DNA from: Clostridia bacterium
GTDB taxonomy: Bacteria > Bacillota > Clostridia > Oscillospirales > CAG-272
Reading direction: 5' to 3'
DNA length: 64,000 bases
Assembly: GCA_017443595.1 (NCBI GenBank)
Contig: JAFSYU010000040.1
Span: 1 to 64,000, forward strand
Part shown: piece after piece, positions 43,284 to 52,418 of the stretch
Position numbering within the stretch: the first letter of the stretch is position 1
How the letters are laid out: each line of letters starts with the position of its first letter
The notes under the pieces: model-generated
The model's database searches: none
What the model was told of the DNA's origin: nothing
What the model saw: only the letters and a program-made list of their open reading frames with translations
Program-made: the position numbers and the translations under genes

Positions 43284-43784
43284 TCATGTTATCCTGTATT
43301 CAATCACGTCTTTTTTGCCGCGGCGGTTTGATTTTTGCTTTGCGTATACGACGGTTTGGCTGTTTTCGTTTATATAATAAGAATATTTCATATCTTTGCG
43401 CGTAAGCCTTATTCCGTGCTCTGAAAAGTGTTTTTTCGCTTTTTCAGCTGTTGCCTTATCCGTATCAAGCGGCACGGCGTATCCGTCAGATGAAAACGTA
43501 ACGGAAAACGGCGCGTAAGAAAACCTGCCGTCGCCTCTGCTTTCGCTTTCAAAATAAAGCGAAAGCGGACTGCGGCTTTGTATTTTGTATTTCAGCCTGT
43601 TATACGTATATAAAGACGCTTTTGCGGTGGATATTTTATATGCGTCAACGATCTTCAAAATAAAAGCGTTTATCCTTTTCTCGGCCTTGCCGCCGCATTT
43701 TATATAAGGATAGTTTATAAGCGTGCGGCGCTTTATACCGCCGTCTTTATCCGTTTTGTTATCCGCTATATCCGTAATTTCCAT
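43284..43784 (-). CDS. Hypothetical protein
   Basis: 166 residues, not recognised. Basic, soluble, no signal peptide. The region INYPYIKCGGKAEKRINAFI vaguely resembles the DUF3298/RsiV-type beta-alpha fold (quoted core NYPYIKCGGKAEKRINAFI), but the sequence is too short and diverged to assign. It is transcribed divergently from the GH-like surface protein gene and convergently with the isomerase gene. Confidence 0.65.
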   Translation of the reverse strand: MEITDIADNKTDKDGGIKRRTLINYPYIKCGGKAEKRINAFILKIVDAYKISTAKASLYTYNRLKYKIQSRSPLSLYFESESRGDGRFSYAPFSVTFSSDGYAVPLDTDKATAEKAKKHFSEHGIRLTRKDMKYSYYINENSQTVVYAKQKSNRRGKKDVIEYRIT

Positions 43785-43836
43785 ATTTGACCTCTGTTCT
43801 TTTGTATTATTATATGATAATAGTGCTTTTGTAATG

Positions 43837-43865
43837 TTGACAAAAGGATATTTGGATGATATAAT
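43837..43865 (+). promoter_or_regulatory. Promoter of the GH71/99-like surface protein gene
   Basis: Consensus TTGACA (43837-43842), a 17-bp spacer and TATAAT (43860-43865), 32 nt before the ATG at 43898. One of the strongest promoters in the window. Confidence 0.85.
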
Positions 43866-43897
43866 AAAAAAAACGGCTTTTAAGAAAGGGTCTGACT

Positions 43898-46576
43898 ATG
43901 AAAAAAGCGTTGAGCTTGTTATGTTTTTTGCTTATAGTATTGCTTATGTTGCCCGCCGCGGCGGGTACCGTCTTTGCGGCGCAGGCGGATACGGATACAA
44001 AAGTTCCCGTAAGCTATCTGCCGAAAAACGCAAAGCCTGAGCTTACGGTGAAAAAATTTGATTTTTCAGAGCAGATGATGAGCAGCTACGTAAGAAACGA
44101 CAGCCTTGCGATAGGGAACAGAGCGTCAATGAACGTACAGGATCAAACGCTGCGCAACTCGTCACAGCAGCCTATGTCTTTCGGTTCCGATATATTTGTA
44201 GGAGACGGTTACGGCCGCTCCGAAGGCTACGTCAGCTTTGATATGCAGATCGTATCCGGCGCGATATCGCTCGGCGTAAGGATGACGAGAGCCGGCGATT
44301 ACAGCGACGGGCGCGGTATATGGTTTTTATTTGACGGCACGGATAAAATAAAAGTGACCGAGAAAGATACCGGAATATCCGCGGAAATAACGGCAGGCGT
44401 AAAAACGGACAGCAAAGTGAACGTCCGATTTGAAGAAAAGCTCGATCATATGCTGCTTTTGCTTAACGGTGAGCACGTCTGCAAAATCACGATCGATAAC
44501 GGAAAACTCACCGTGTACGACAAAAACGGAGCTGAAGCCGCTTCCGCGGACGGCTGCGGGCTTTATGATTCCGGCTATTTTGCCGTCTGTTTTGACGGCG
44601 GTACTGACGGTTATATAGACGACCTTGAATTTACAAATTATAAAGTTGATCAAAGTCTGCCGGAGACTGCGGACAGGCAGATAGATTATACTACCTGGAC
44701 CGCGTCGGACGATCTTTTGAGGACCGTCACGTCAAACGCGGAGGCGGGCGATCCCAAATCCGATAAATACGTGGGACTGTTCTATTTTCTTTGCTGGGTC
44801 GGCGCGGGGCAGCACGTTCAGGATATAACGAGCCTTTATCTTGATATGGGCGCTAAAGACTTAAAAAAATATCTGCAGGAAAACGGCGGAGAGGCGTACT
44901 GGTCCGAGCCGTATTTCGGGTATTATTTGAATACCGACAAATGGGTATACAGAAAACACGCGTATATGCTTTCTGCTGCGGGTGTGGATTTTATTTTCCT
45001 TGACATATCAAACGGCGCCACGTTTGATAAAGGTCATCTCGCGCTGTTCGATACTTGGCTTCAGATAAGGCGCGAGGGCGGTATGACGCCGCAGATATGT
45101 TTCTTCTGCGGAGATACGACGAAAATTTTTGAAAAAGATATAGAACACTTGAAAAAGACGGTATACGCGCCGCAGAATTACGATAAATACAAAGAGCTGT
45201 TCTTTATGTGGGACGGCAAGCCTCTCATATTCGGAAATGCGAACGGTATAAATGAAGAGTGCGCCGCGTGGCTGTCTGACTTCACCGTGCGCGGCAACTG
45301 GGCGTGGTGCGATAAAGACAATTACTGGAGCTGGCTGCAGGATTACAGGTATAACGAAAAAACGGATACGTATTCTCTTGTTGACGGCGGAAAGGGCAGA
45401 GACGCGGACGGCAAATTTGAGGAGCTTTCCGTATGCCTCGGCCATCATCCCGCGACGAGCAAGGGCAGAAGCTACGTCAACGGCTCCGAACCGAACACAA
45501 AAAAGAACGATTTCAACTTTTCGCTTGAAGGGTCGGGTGAAGGCAAATGCTTTGAATTCCAGTTCAGCGCAGCGTCGAGTTTTGATCCGACGGTCATGCT
45601 CATAACGGGTTGGAACGAGTGGATCGCCGGCTGCGATCATAATAACAACAACAGGTTTTTCGCACAGACGAGCGTAAAGGGGTATATGTATATAGACCAG
45701 TTCAATCCGGAATTCAGTCGTGACGCGGAGCCTATGCGTTTGCGCGACGGCGTCGGTTTCGGCGATAATTACTACTACCAGATGTGCGATTATATAAGAA
45801 AATTCAAAGGCATCGGAAAAACAACGGAGGCTGTCGGTCAGAAAAGCATCAAGTTAAGCGATTTTTCAACCTGGGACGACGTAGGACCGGAATACAAGGA
45901 CAACATAGGCGATACGGCGCTGCGCAATACCGTAAGCTACGACTCGGAATACAGATATATAAACGGTACGGGCAGAAACGATATTGACTATGCAAAAGTA
46001 TCGCAGGATGATGATAACCTGTATTTCTTGGTAAAATGCGTCGCCGATATCGAAACGGATGACAAAGAGAATTTCATGAACCTCTTTATAAACGCGGACG
46101 GCGATATAACGACCGGCTGGGAGGGTTATGATTATATCGTAAACCGTCAAAGAAACGATAAGACCGTGACCGTGGAGCGTTTCACGGACGGTTTCAAATC
46201 TGAAAAGACCGGGGAAGCAGAGTATTATATAGACGGTCAGTATATGGCGGTAAAACTCAATAAGAGCGTTATAGGCGCCTCGGAATTAAAGAATTTCACG
46301 TTCAAATGGGCGGATAATTCAACGACTTCCGGCAACATAATGGAGTTTATGGACCTGGGCGACGCCGCACCGAACGACAGATTTTCATATTCTTACGTCG
46401 GTCACGCGGGAGAAACGGTAGAGTATAACGACGAGACCGAAGCTGAGACGGAAGAATTGCCGTCCGATACCCGGGATAACGAAATAACGCCTTCGTTTAT
46501 CGTGATAGTCTGCGCCGCGTCAGTCGCGCTTACAGCCGTTGCCGCCGTAGTGATAATGCTGATCAAAAGAAAGTGA
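43898..46576 (+). CDS. Surface-anchored GH71/GH99-like glycosidase
   Basis: 892 residues. Signal peptide 1-28 (cleavage near VFAA). A jelly-roll LamG/DUF1080-like domain (about 50-255) precedes a TIM-barrel region (about 285-650) with YVGLFYFLCWVGAGQH, VDFIFLDISNGATF and MLITGWNEWIAGCDH. The GWNEW pattern is typical of GH71/GH99-type alpha-glycan hydrolases and related proteins. A C-terminal beta domain (about 690-850) may bind carbohydrate. An acidic Glu/Thr linker, a membrane helix (about 868-888) and a KRK tail follow. It would act on an extracellular polysaccharide; specificity is unknown. Confidence 0.8.
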   Translation: MKKALSLLCFLLIVLLMLPAAAGTVFAAQADTDTKVPVSYLPKNAKPELTVKKFDFSEQMMSSYVRNDSLAIGNRASMNVQDQTLRNSSQQPMSFGSDIFVGDGYGRSEGYVSFDMQIVSGAISLGVRMTRAGDYSDGRGIWFLFDGTDKIKVTEKDTGISAEITAGVKTDSKVNVRFEEKLDHMLLLLNGEHVCKITIDNGKLTVYDKNGAEAASADGCGLYDSGYFAVCFDGGTDGYIDDLEFTNYKVDQSLPETADRQIDYTTWTASDDLLRTVTSNAEAGDPKSDKYVGLFYFLCWVGAGQHVQDITSLYLDMGAKDLKKYLQENGGEAYWSEPYFGYYLNTDKWVYRKHAYMLSAAGVDFIFLDISNGATFDKGHLALFDTWLQIRREGGMTPQICFFCGDTTKIFEKDIEHLKKTVYAPQNYDKYKELFFMWDGKPLIFGNANGINEECAAWLSDFTVRGNWAWCDKDNYWSWLQDYRYNEKTDTYSLVDGGKGRDADGKFEELSVCLGHHPATSKGRSYVNGSEPNTKKNDFNFSLEGSGEGKCFEFQFSAASSFDPTVMLITGWNEWIAGCDHNNNNRFFAQTSVKGYMYIDQFNPEFSRDAEPMRLRDGVGFGDNYYYQMCDYIRKFKGIGKTTEAVGQKSIKLSDFSTWDDVGPEYKDNIGDTALRNTVSYDSEYRYINGTGRNDIDYAKVSQDDDNLYFLVKCVADIETDDKENFMNLFINADGDITTGWEGYDYIVNRQRNDKTVTVERFTDGFKSEKTGEAEYYIDGQYMAVKLNKSVIGASELKNFTFKWADNSTTSGNIMEFMDLGDAAPNDRFSYSYVGHAGETVEYNDETEAETEELPSDTRDNEITPSFIVIVCAASVALTAVAAVVIMLIKRK

Positions 46577-46587
46577 GGCAATGAATA

Positions 46588-47700
46588 ATGAAAAAAATCT
46601 TTATAAGCGTTGTTTGTCTTGTTCTTTCAGCCGTTATCACGGTTTTGCCCGTGTCTGCATTTGATCTGATAGAAGAGGATTTTGATTCCGCGTATCCCGG
46701 CGACGATCCGCTCACGCTGGACGCGTTATACGGCTATTTTGAATGGCTGAACGCCACGCCGGACAGCGCGTGCGACGTTATCAAAGCAGAAAACGGCAAC
46801 GTGATGAAACTGTCCGGTTATTCAGATCTGCGTACTATGGATTATATCCCCGCGGAATACGTTTTCTCGTTTGCTGTAAAAATACCGAACCCCACGAATA
46901 TGACAAATATATTCGTAAGAGGAGAAGCGCCGGGCGCTTTGCAGAAAACAAATCCGAAAAACCACGATATTATGCAGGTCTTCAACTACTATGAATGGGA
47001 CTGGTACGCCGAAAACGGCGGCAAAGGCGGCTCCGGCGTGGGCGGAAGCGGTCTTTCCTTATCGTTCCGTGAGGGCGGTATTGCTCTGTGCGTAAAAAAA
47101 TACGCGGAGGATTCGCTTACCGTGGCGTCTGAGACGTGTACCGTTAAATATCCGGAGAGCGCCGCGGTCGGCGAATATATCAAAGTCAAAATAACAGACG
47201 ACGCAAAACGTATAAACGTTTATATAAACGATACTCTGACAGCGTACGCGGAGCTTTCGGAAGAGAAGGTCAGATACGAAAGCGACGGGACCAACGTTGA
47301 TTATTATAAAAACGCAAAAGTATACGACGCGGACGGCAAGCTCCTGCTTGACGTTACGGATACGAGACTCCATTACAACGGCTCTCAGCTTGCGATAGCA
47401 ACGAGAAACGAGACGGCGTACGTGGACGATTTAAAAATATACTTCGGTGAAGGCGCTATAGAAGCCGCGGAAAAAGGTTTAGTTCCCGAAACTAAAGCGC
47501 AGGAAACGCAGACCGGGCCTGAAAATACGGAAACAGAGGCTCAGACCGATACGGAGACGGAAACCGACGCGGAAACGGAAAAAACGGAGCATACCGACGG
47601 AAAGATGAGTAAAAAACTGAAAATAATCCTCATCGCCGCCGCGGTCGACATCGTTATAATCGCCGTTTTAGCGTTTGTGATACCGAAAAAGAAAAAATGA
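46588..47700 (+). CDS. Surface-anchored concanavalin/LamG-like protein
   Basis: 370 residues. Signal peptide 1-24 (VSAFDLIEEDFD). A beta-sandwich-like domain (about 25-290) is rich in patterns of LamG/DUF1080 folds (INVYINDTLTAYAELS, YVDDLKIYFGEG). A Thr/Glu-rich stalk (about 300-340), a membrane helix (about 347-366) and a KKKK end follow. It probably binds glycan and works with the preceding glycosidase, 11 nt upstream. No catalytic motif was found. Confidence 0.75.
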   Translation: MKKIFISVVCLVLSAVITVLPVSAFDLIEEDFDSAYPGDDPLTLDALYGYFEWLNATPDSACDVIKAENGNVMKLSGYSDLRTMDYIPAEYVFSFAVKIPNPTNMTNIFVRGEAPGALQKTNPKNHDIMQVFNYYEWDWYAENGGKGGSGVGGSGLSLSFREGGIALCVKKYAEDSLTVASETCTVKYPESAAVGEYIKVKITDDAKRINVYINDTLTAYAELSEEKVRYESDGTNVDYYKNAKVYDADGKLLLDVTDTRLHYNGSQLAIATRNETAYVDDLKIYFGEGAIEAAEKGLVPETKAQETQTGPENTETEAQTDTETETDAETEKTEHTDGKMSKKLKIILIAAAVDIVIIAVLAFVIPKKKK

Positions 47701-47713
47701 ATTTCATAACAAT

Positions 47714-47748
47714 ACGGGACTGCCGCAAAGCGCGTCAGTCCCGTTTTC
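47714..47748. terminator. Terminator between convergent genes
   Basis: A 9-bp stem ACGGGACTG/CAGTCCCGT (47714-47722 and 47736-47744) with a 13-nt loop is followed by TTTTC. It lies just after the surface-protein stop; on the minus strand it also lies downstream of the PLP gene. Confidence 0.8.
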
Positions 47749-47750
47749 TT

Positions 47751-47778
47751 CTTAATTCTGAATTCTTAATTCTTAATT
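47751..47778. repeat. Short AT-rich repeat with TTCTTAATT units
   Basis: Tandem CTTAATTCT / GAATTCTTAATTCTTAATT units. The same words occur at 27791-27815. The PLP gene stop (47766) lies inside, so the repeat forms the last codons of that gene. Such short AT repeats mark intergenic elements in Ruminococcus-type genomes; origin unknown. Confidence 0.6.
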
Positions 47779-49022
47779 TTCATTACTTCATCGTACGCCC
47801 GCATGATGCCGAGGCGTCCCGTCTCGTACGTCAGACCGCCCTGAAAATAGACGGTGTACGGCGGGCGGATCGGCGCGTCGGCGGAAAGCTCTATCGAAGC
47901 GCCGGACGTGAACGTTCCCGCCGCCATAATGACCTTGTCGTTATATCCCGGCATATCCCACGGCTCCGGCGTCACGTATGAGTCGACCGGCGAGCCGGAC
48001 TGTATACCGCGGCAGAACGCGCATATCTTATCAGGCGAGCCTAAATCAACGGCTTGTATGATATCATATCTTTCATCGTCATACGCGGGTACGGTCTTAT
48101 ATCCCGCTTCGGTGAACAGGTAAGCGGCGAGCGCGGCTGATTTAAGAGCCGACGCGACGACGGCAGGTGCGAAGAACAGACCCTGATACATGGCTCTGTT
48201 CTCTTCAAGCGAAGCGCCGACCTCCGCGCCTATACCCGGACACGTGAAACGGTAAGAGCAAAGCTCTACCGCTTTTTTTGTTCCCGCAAGATAACCGCCC
48301 GTGCGGCAAAGACCGCCGCCGGGATTTTTTATAAGCGAGCCTATTTGAAGATCCGCGCCGGCCGCGACGGGTTCGATCGCTTCCGTAAATTCGCCGTAGC
48401 AGTTGTCGACCACAACGTAAGCGGAGCTTACGGAATGAACGAGATCGGACAGCTCTTTGATCTCGGCTACGGACAGCGTTCTTCTGTCCGCCGCGTAACC
48501 TTTTGACCGCTGTACGAAAACCATTTTGACGTCACCCGAGCCGAGCCGTGTTTTTACTGCGGCAAGGTCGAGACGGCCGTCATCCGTCATATTTATCTGC
48601 TCGTATTTTATGCCGAAATCAAATAAAGATCCGTTGCCGGGCTCGCCCGACAGACCGATCACCTCGTCAAGCGTGTCGTACGGTTTGCCCGTGACGGAAA
48701 GCATGACGTCGCCGGGACGCAGAAGCCCGAAAAGACCGATTGCAAGCGCGTGCGTGCCGCACGTTATCTGCTGGCGTACGAGTGCCGCCTCGCAGCCGAA
48801 AACGCGCGCGTATATTTTCTCAAGCGTATCGCGTCCTTTGTCGTCGTAACCGTATCCGGTCGTGCCGTGAAGATGCGCTTCGGACACTTTGTATTCGGCA
48901 AACGCGTCCATAATTTTTTCGGAGCAGATGCGCGCGGTCTTGTCAAACCGTGAAAAAACAGTTGTTAATTCCGTCTCGGCGGCCTGTACCGCCGAGACGG
49001 TGTTTTGACTAATTTCGCTCAT
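47766..49022 (-). CDS. Met-gamma-lyase-family PLP enzyme (aluminium-resistance type)
   Basis: 418 residues. GTTGYGYDDKGRDTLEKIYA near residue 55, VDNCYGEFTE with the PLP Asp, and GSLIKNPGGGLCRTGGY with the PLP Lys (about 243) are hallmarks of the Met_gamma_lyase family, often annotated as aluminium resistance protein. A C-S lyase or related activity on sulfur amino acids is likely; true function is not settled. The start overlaps the M42 peptidase stop by 4 nt, so it is translated with the peptidase operon. Its end lies in the AT repeat. Confidence 0.9.
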   Translation of the reverse strand: MSEISQNTVSAVQAAETELTTVFSRFDKTARICSEKIMDAFAEYKVSEAHLHGTTGYGYDDKGRDTLEKIYARVFGCEAALVRQQITCGTHALAIGLFGLLRPGDVMLSVTGKPYDTLDEVIGLSGEPGNGSLFDFGIKYEQINMTDDGRLDLAAVKTRLGSGDVKMVFVQRSKGYAADRRTLSVAEIKELSDLVHSVSSAYVVVDNCYGEFTEAIEPVAAGADLQIGSLIKNPGGGLCRTGGYLAGTKKAVELCSYRFTCPGIGAEVGASLEENRAMYQGLFFAPAVVASALKSAALAAYLFTEAGYKTVPAYDDERYDIIQAVDLGSPDKICAFCRGIQSGSPVDSYVTPEPWDMPGYNDKVIMAAGTFTSGASIELSADAPIRPPYTVYFQGGLTYETGRLGIMRAYDEVMKIKN

Positions 49023-50017
49023 ATTTCAGCGCTGCAGGCGAGGACCGCGAGCTCTACGCAAGCGTCCACGTCGTCCATATCAATCATTTCACTCTGCGAA
49101 TGGCAGAAACGCACGGGTATTGAGATACAGCCTGCGCGCGAGCCGCCCGCCACCGTCTGCATGGAAGACGTGTCCGTGCCGCCGTACGTTAAAACTTCCA
49201 TCTGGTACGGTACTTTGTTTTCTTTTGCAAGCGTGACAAGGTTTGAAACGAGCTTCTGATCGCACATTACGGAGCTGTCTTTTACCTTTATCGCCGCGCC
49301 GCCGCCGAGTTTTACGGTCTGATTCGTATCAGCGCCGACTATGTCTCCGGAGGGTGTTACGTCAAACGCTATCCCTATATCGGGGCGCACGGTGAACGAA
49401 GCCGTGCGTGAGCCGCGGCAGCCTACCTCTTCCTGAACGGCAAATACGAAATATACGTCGTCTTTAACGTCTTTTAACTTCTTTGCCGCCTCTATCATAA
49501 CGTAGCAGCCGATCCTGTCGTCAAAGGGTCTGCCGACGTATCTTTTGCCGTAGAGCTTCTTACAGTCGGATAAAAGGGCGCAGCCTTCGCCGATCTTTAC
49601 CTTGCGTTCCGCTTCTTTTTTGGTTTTTACGCCGAGGTCTATATAAAACTTGTCCGGTGCTATGTCTTTGTGCGCGACTTTGCCTTCGGGTACTATCACA
49701 CCGGTCGCTCCGTTTTCAAATTTCACGTAGTTGTGAGACGCCGCAACGTAATTTATGCCGCCTACCTGGGATACTCTTACAAGTCCGTTGTCCTGAATGA
49801 ACGTGACTATAAAGCCTATCTCATCCATGTGCGCGCAGAACATTATTTTCTTTTTCTTTTTGCCTTTGCCGCGCTTAAGCGCTATCACGTTGCCGAGAGG
49901 ATCAATGCTTACCTCGTCGGTATACGGCTTTATCATTTCTGCCAGTTTTGCGGCTATCTTACCCTCGCGCGAGGATATGCCCTGTATTCTCATTATTGTT
50001 TTAAGATCGTTAATCAT
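49019..50017 (-). CDS. M42 family metallo-aminopeptidase, copy 3 of 3
   Basis: 332 residues. Two-metal site residues: FCAHMDEIGF, GRPFDDRIGC, VQEEVGCRG (general base Glu), AFDVTPSGD and RFCHSQSEM. M42 enzymes form tetrahedral dodecamers that degrade peptides. AGGAG lies 9 nt before ATG 50017. This copy keeps all usual motifs. It lies 14 nt after copy 2 and is coupled to the PLP lyase gene. Confidence 0.93.
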   Translation of the reverse strand: MINDLKTIMRIQGISSREGKIAAKLAEMIKPYTDEVSIDPLGNVIALKRGKGKKKKKIMFCAHMDEIGFIVTFIQDNGLVRVSQVGGINYVAASHNYVKFENGATGVIVPEGKVAHKDIAPDKFYIDLGVKTKKEAERKVKIGEGCALLSDCKKLYGKRYVGRPFDDRIGCYVMIEAAKKLKDVKDDVYFVFAVQEEVGCRGSRTASFTVRPDIGIAFDVTPSGDIVGADTNQTVKLGGGAAIKVKDSSVMCDQKLVSNLVTLAKENKVPYQMEVLTYGGTDTSSMQTVAGGSRAGCISIPVRFCHSQSEMIDMDDVDACVELAVLACSAEI

Positions 50018-50031
50018 ACTTTCATTCTCCT

Positions 50032-51096
50032 TTATTTAAGAGGTGTTTCATCGACTTTGCACAGCGCTATATGCTTTGCAAGCTCAAACATTGAATCGTA
50101 ATCTTTGCCGTTCATAACGCACGAAGCGGAATGGATGTATCTTGTGGGGCAGGAAAGCGCAACGGTCTTTACGCCGCCGAGCGCTTTATGGATGTGTCCC
50201 GCGTCGTTTCCGCCGGAGACGTATTTTTTAAGCTGGCAGGGTATACCGTACTTTTTGCCTATATCCATGGCAAATCCGGTCATTTCCGGCAAATACGCCG
50301 TTCCGTAGTCCATGACGGACACGGTGGGACCGTCGCCTGTCTTTGCAACGCGTTTGTGTTCCGGCGTGCCGGCTATATCGCCTACCGCGGTGGATTCGAG
50401 CACTACCGCCATGTCCGGCTGTATGCGGTTTGCCGCCAATACGGCGCCGGAGCGTCCGACTTCTTCACGTACGGTGAAGCAGAAATAAAGATCAAAATCC
50501 GGTTTTATCTTCTTTTCGTGAATGTAATTTATGATATCGCAGAGCACCGCGCAGCCGAGCCTGTCGTCTATCGCTTTGCCCTTTATCATTCCGTCGCCGA
50601 ACTGCACGAAATCCGAGTCGAATACCGCGTAATCACCGACGGAGACGTATTTTTCCGCGTCTTCTTTTGAGACCGCGCCTATGTCTATATACATTTTTTC
50701 AACAGGCGTCGCTTTGCCGCGCTCTTCCGATGATTGCTGGTGTATCGCCTTTGACGCTATAAGACCGCTTATTTTTTCTTTGCCGCAGTCTCCCACAAAC
50801 AACTTCCTGCCGCAGAGGACTTTTACGTCAAAGCCGCCGACGGTCTGAAAATACAGGTAGCCGTTTTCATCAATGGAGGAGATCATGAAACCGACCTCGT
50901 CCATGTGGGCGGAGAGCATCAGTTTTTTATTTGTTTTGCCTTTTATTCTGTAAATATTGTCGCCTATGAAATCCGTTATGTGCTCGTCGTATTTGCCTTT
51001 TATCTCGGCTTCTATTATATCCGCGACCTCGTATTCACAGCTTGTGGGACCGAAAGCCTGGCACAGCTTTTCAAGCAGCTCTAAACCTTTAGCCAT
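50032..51096 (-). CDS. M42 family metallo-aminopeptidase, copy 2 of 3
   Basis: 354 residues from ATG 51096 (GGAGGT 7 nt upstream). Metal-site residues in LSAHMDEVGFM, GKAIDDRLGC, TVREEVGRSGA, VVLESTAVGD and RYIHSAS. VVLEST replaces the usual Asp of the domain with Glu, a variation that often tracks substrate preference within M42. It overlaps the end of copy 1 by 8 nt. Intracellular. Confidence 0.93.
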   Translation of the reverse strand: MAKGLELLEKLCQAFGPTSCEYEVADIIEAEIKGKYDEHITDFIGDNIYRIKGKTNKKLMLSAHMDEVGFMISSIDENGYLYFQTVGGFDVKVLCGRKLFVGDCGKEKISGLIASKAIHQQSSEERGKATPVEKMYIDIGAVSKEDAEKYVSVGDYAVFDSDFVQFGDGMIKGKAIDDRLGCAVLCDIINYIHEKKIKPDFDLYFCFTVREEVGRSGAVLAANRIQPDMAVVLESTAVGDIAGTPEHKRVAKTGDGPTVSVMDYGTAYLPEMTGFAMDIGKKYGIPCQLKKYVSGGNDAGHIHKALGGVKTVALSCPTRYIHSASCVMNGKDYDSMFELAKHIALCKVDETPLK

Positions 51097-52129
51097 TGTT
51101 TTTACCTCCAAGCTCTTTTATAAATCCGGCGGCAAGCGACGCTGTGTCCGCCACGTCCTGCAACGACACGACCTCGCTGTACGTGTGCATATTTTTAAGC
51201 GGTATCGAGATAAGGACCGTCGGCACGCCTAAGCCCACGAGCGGTATGTCGTTCGCGTTCGTTCCCGTACTTGTCGCCTCAACGCATACGGTATGCTTAT
51301 AATTGTTTTTCTTTGCAAATTCTATAAGACGCTTTGTAAGGCGCACGTCGGTTATGGCGGAAAGCGATATTTCCGGTCCGTCGCCGACGGTCGTTTTTCT
51401 TTTTGCGTCTTTGCCGCATTCCGGCACCCACGCGCAGCAGACGTCGGAGACTATCGCGTAATCAGGTTTTATTTCGTACACCGCCGCGACGACCGCGCGA
51501 GATATCTCTTCTTTCGTGGAGAGGAGAAGTATCAGCTCGCCTTCATAGCCTTCATTTATAAGCTGTTCTATAGCCGCTATGCCGGCTACGGCGCAGATCT
51601 TGTCGTCAAAGCCTTTGCCGCATATACGGCCGTTCTGCAGCTTCGTCAGCTTGAAGCGGTAGCCGACCGGAGTTCCTATCGGTATAAGCTCCTCGGCTTT
51701 TTCTTTTGATAAGCCCGTGTCTATCATAAGCTGGTCGATTTTCGGTAAAACCGTTCTGTCGCCGGTCTGAAGATGCGGCGGCGTGGAAACGATAACGCCG
51801 TACAGCGTTTCTTTTCCGTAGATAGTGACGTCCGCCGCCTGAAGTATACGCGTGTCAAGTCCGCCGATATTCGTAAAACGCAAGAAACCGTTTTCAAGTA
51901 TCTCGGTCACCATCATGCCCACCTCGTCCATATGCGCGTCAAACATTATGCGCGGATAACCCGGCTTTTTTGCGTGACGTATGAACACGTAGCTGCCGGC
52001 AGGCTCGCGGCGCATTTCGTCAAAATATTTGTCGCGTATGTACCGCAGGGCGTCTTCCTGCCCGTGCTCAAAGCCGGAAACGGAACAGCCGCAGGTCAGC
52101 CGCGACGCTAAATCGAATAGGTCTGCCAT
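51089..52129 (-). CDS. M42 family metallo-aminopeptidase, diverged copy 1 of 3
   Basis: 346 residues. Motifs FDAHMDEVGMM, GKGFDDKICA and KNMHTYSEVV are kept. STKEEISRAV stands for the usual VQEEVGxRG, still holding the Glu pair but losing the Gly/Arg frame, and IVSDVCCAWVPE replaces the AFDVT region. It is the most diverged of the three, so its substrate or role may differ. GAAAGGA lies before ATG 52129. First gene of the four-gene operon. Confidence 0.9.
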   Translation of the reverse strand: MADLFDLASRLTCGCSVSGFEHGQEDALRYIRDKYFDEMRREPAGSYVFIRHAKKPGYPRIMFDAHMDEVGMMVTEILENGFLRFTNIGGLDTRILQAADVTIYGKETLYGVIVSTPPHLQTGDRTVLPKIDQLMIDTGLSKEKAEELIPIGTPVGYRFKLTKLQNGRICGKGFDDKICAVAGIAAIEQLINEGYEGELILLLSTKEEISRAVVAAVYEIKPDYAIVSDVCCAWVPECGKDAKRKTTVGDGPEISLSAITDVRLTKRLIEFAKKNNYKHTVCVEATSTGTNANDIPLVGLGVPTVLISIPLKNMHTYSEVVSLQDVADTASLAAGFIKELGGKNNG

Positions 52130-52160
52130 TTTTTATATCCTTTCGTATATTAAATTCGGG

Positions 52161-52418
52161 AATCAAGGTGTCGCTGCGCGACAATCTGTGCGCTTCGCGC
52201 TCATGGGGTTCCCCCGCCCCCCTTTCCACCCCATACCCCGCCGTCCCCCCGTTAGCTTCAACGGGGCTTTGCAGCTTTAGCCGCGCGCGTCGGCGGCCCC
52301 CCCACCGACCGACGCGCTTATTATTCGCGCTCCCACAGATCATTGATCTGTGGGAGGGGACAGGGGGGTATGGGGGGTGCACGGCTTTGCCGTGCCGGAG
52401 GGGTGGGTCAACCCCCAT
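52161..52418. repeat. Structured intergenic repeat, copy 2, with large hairpins
   Basis: Fills the gap between murD and the M42 operon; no gene is seen. Hairpins TGTCG/CGACA (52169-52183), GCGC/GCGC (52190-52200) and CCCCGTT/AACGGGG (52247-52266, followed by CTTTGCAG) match copy 1 at 6.3 kb in order, with compensatory changes. Two further palindromes follow: CTCCCACAGATCA-T-TGATCTGTGGGAG in arms at 52330-52342 and 52344-52356, and GCACGGC/GCCGTGC (52379-52395). A CCACCCCATACCCC tract and its GGGGGTATGGGGGG complement could pair at longer range. Confidence 0.7.
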
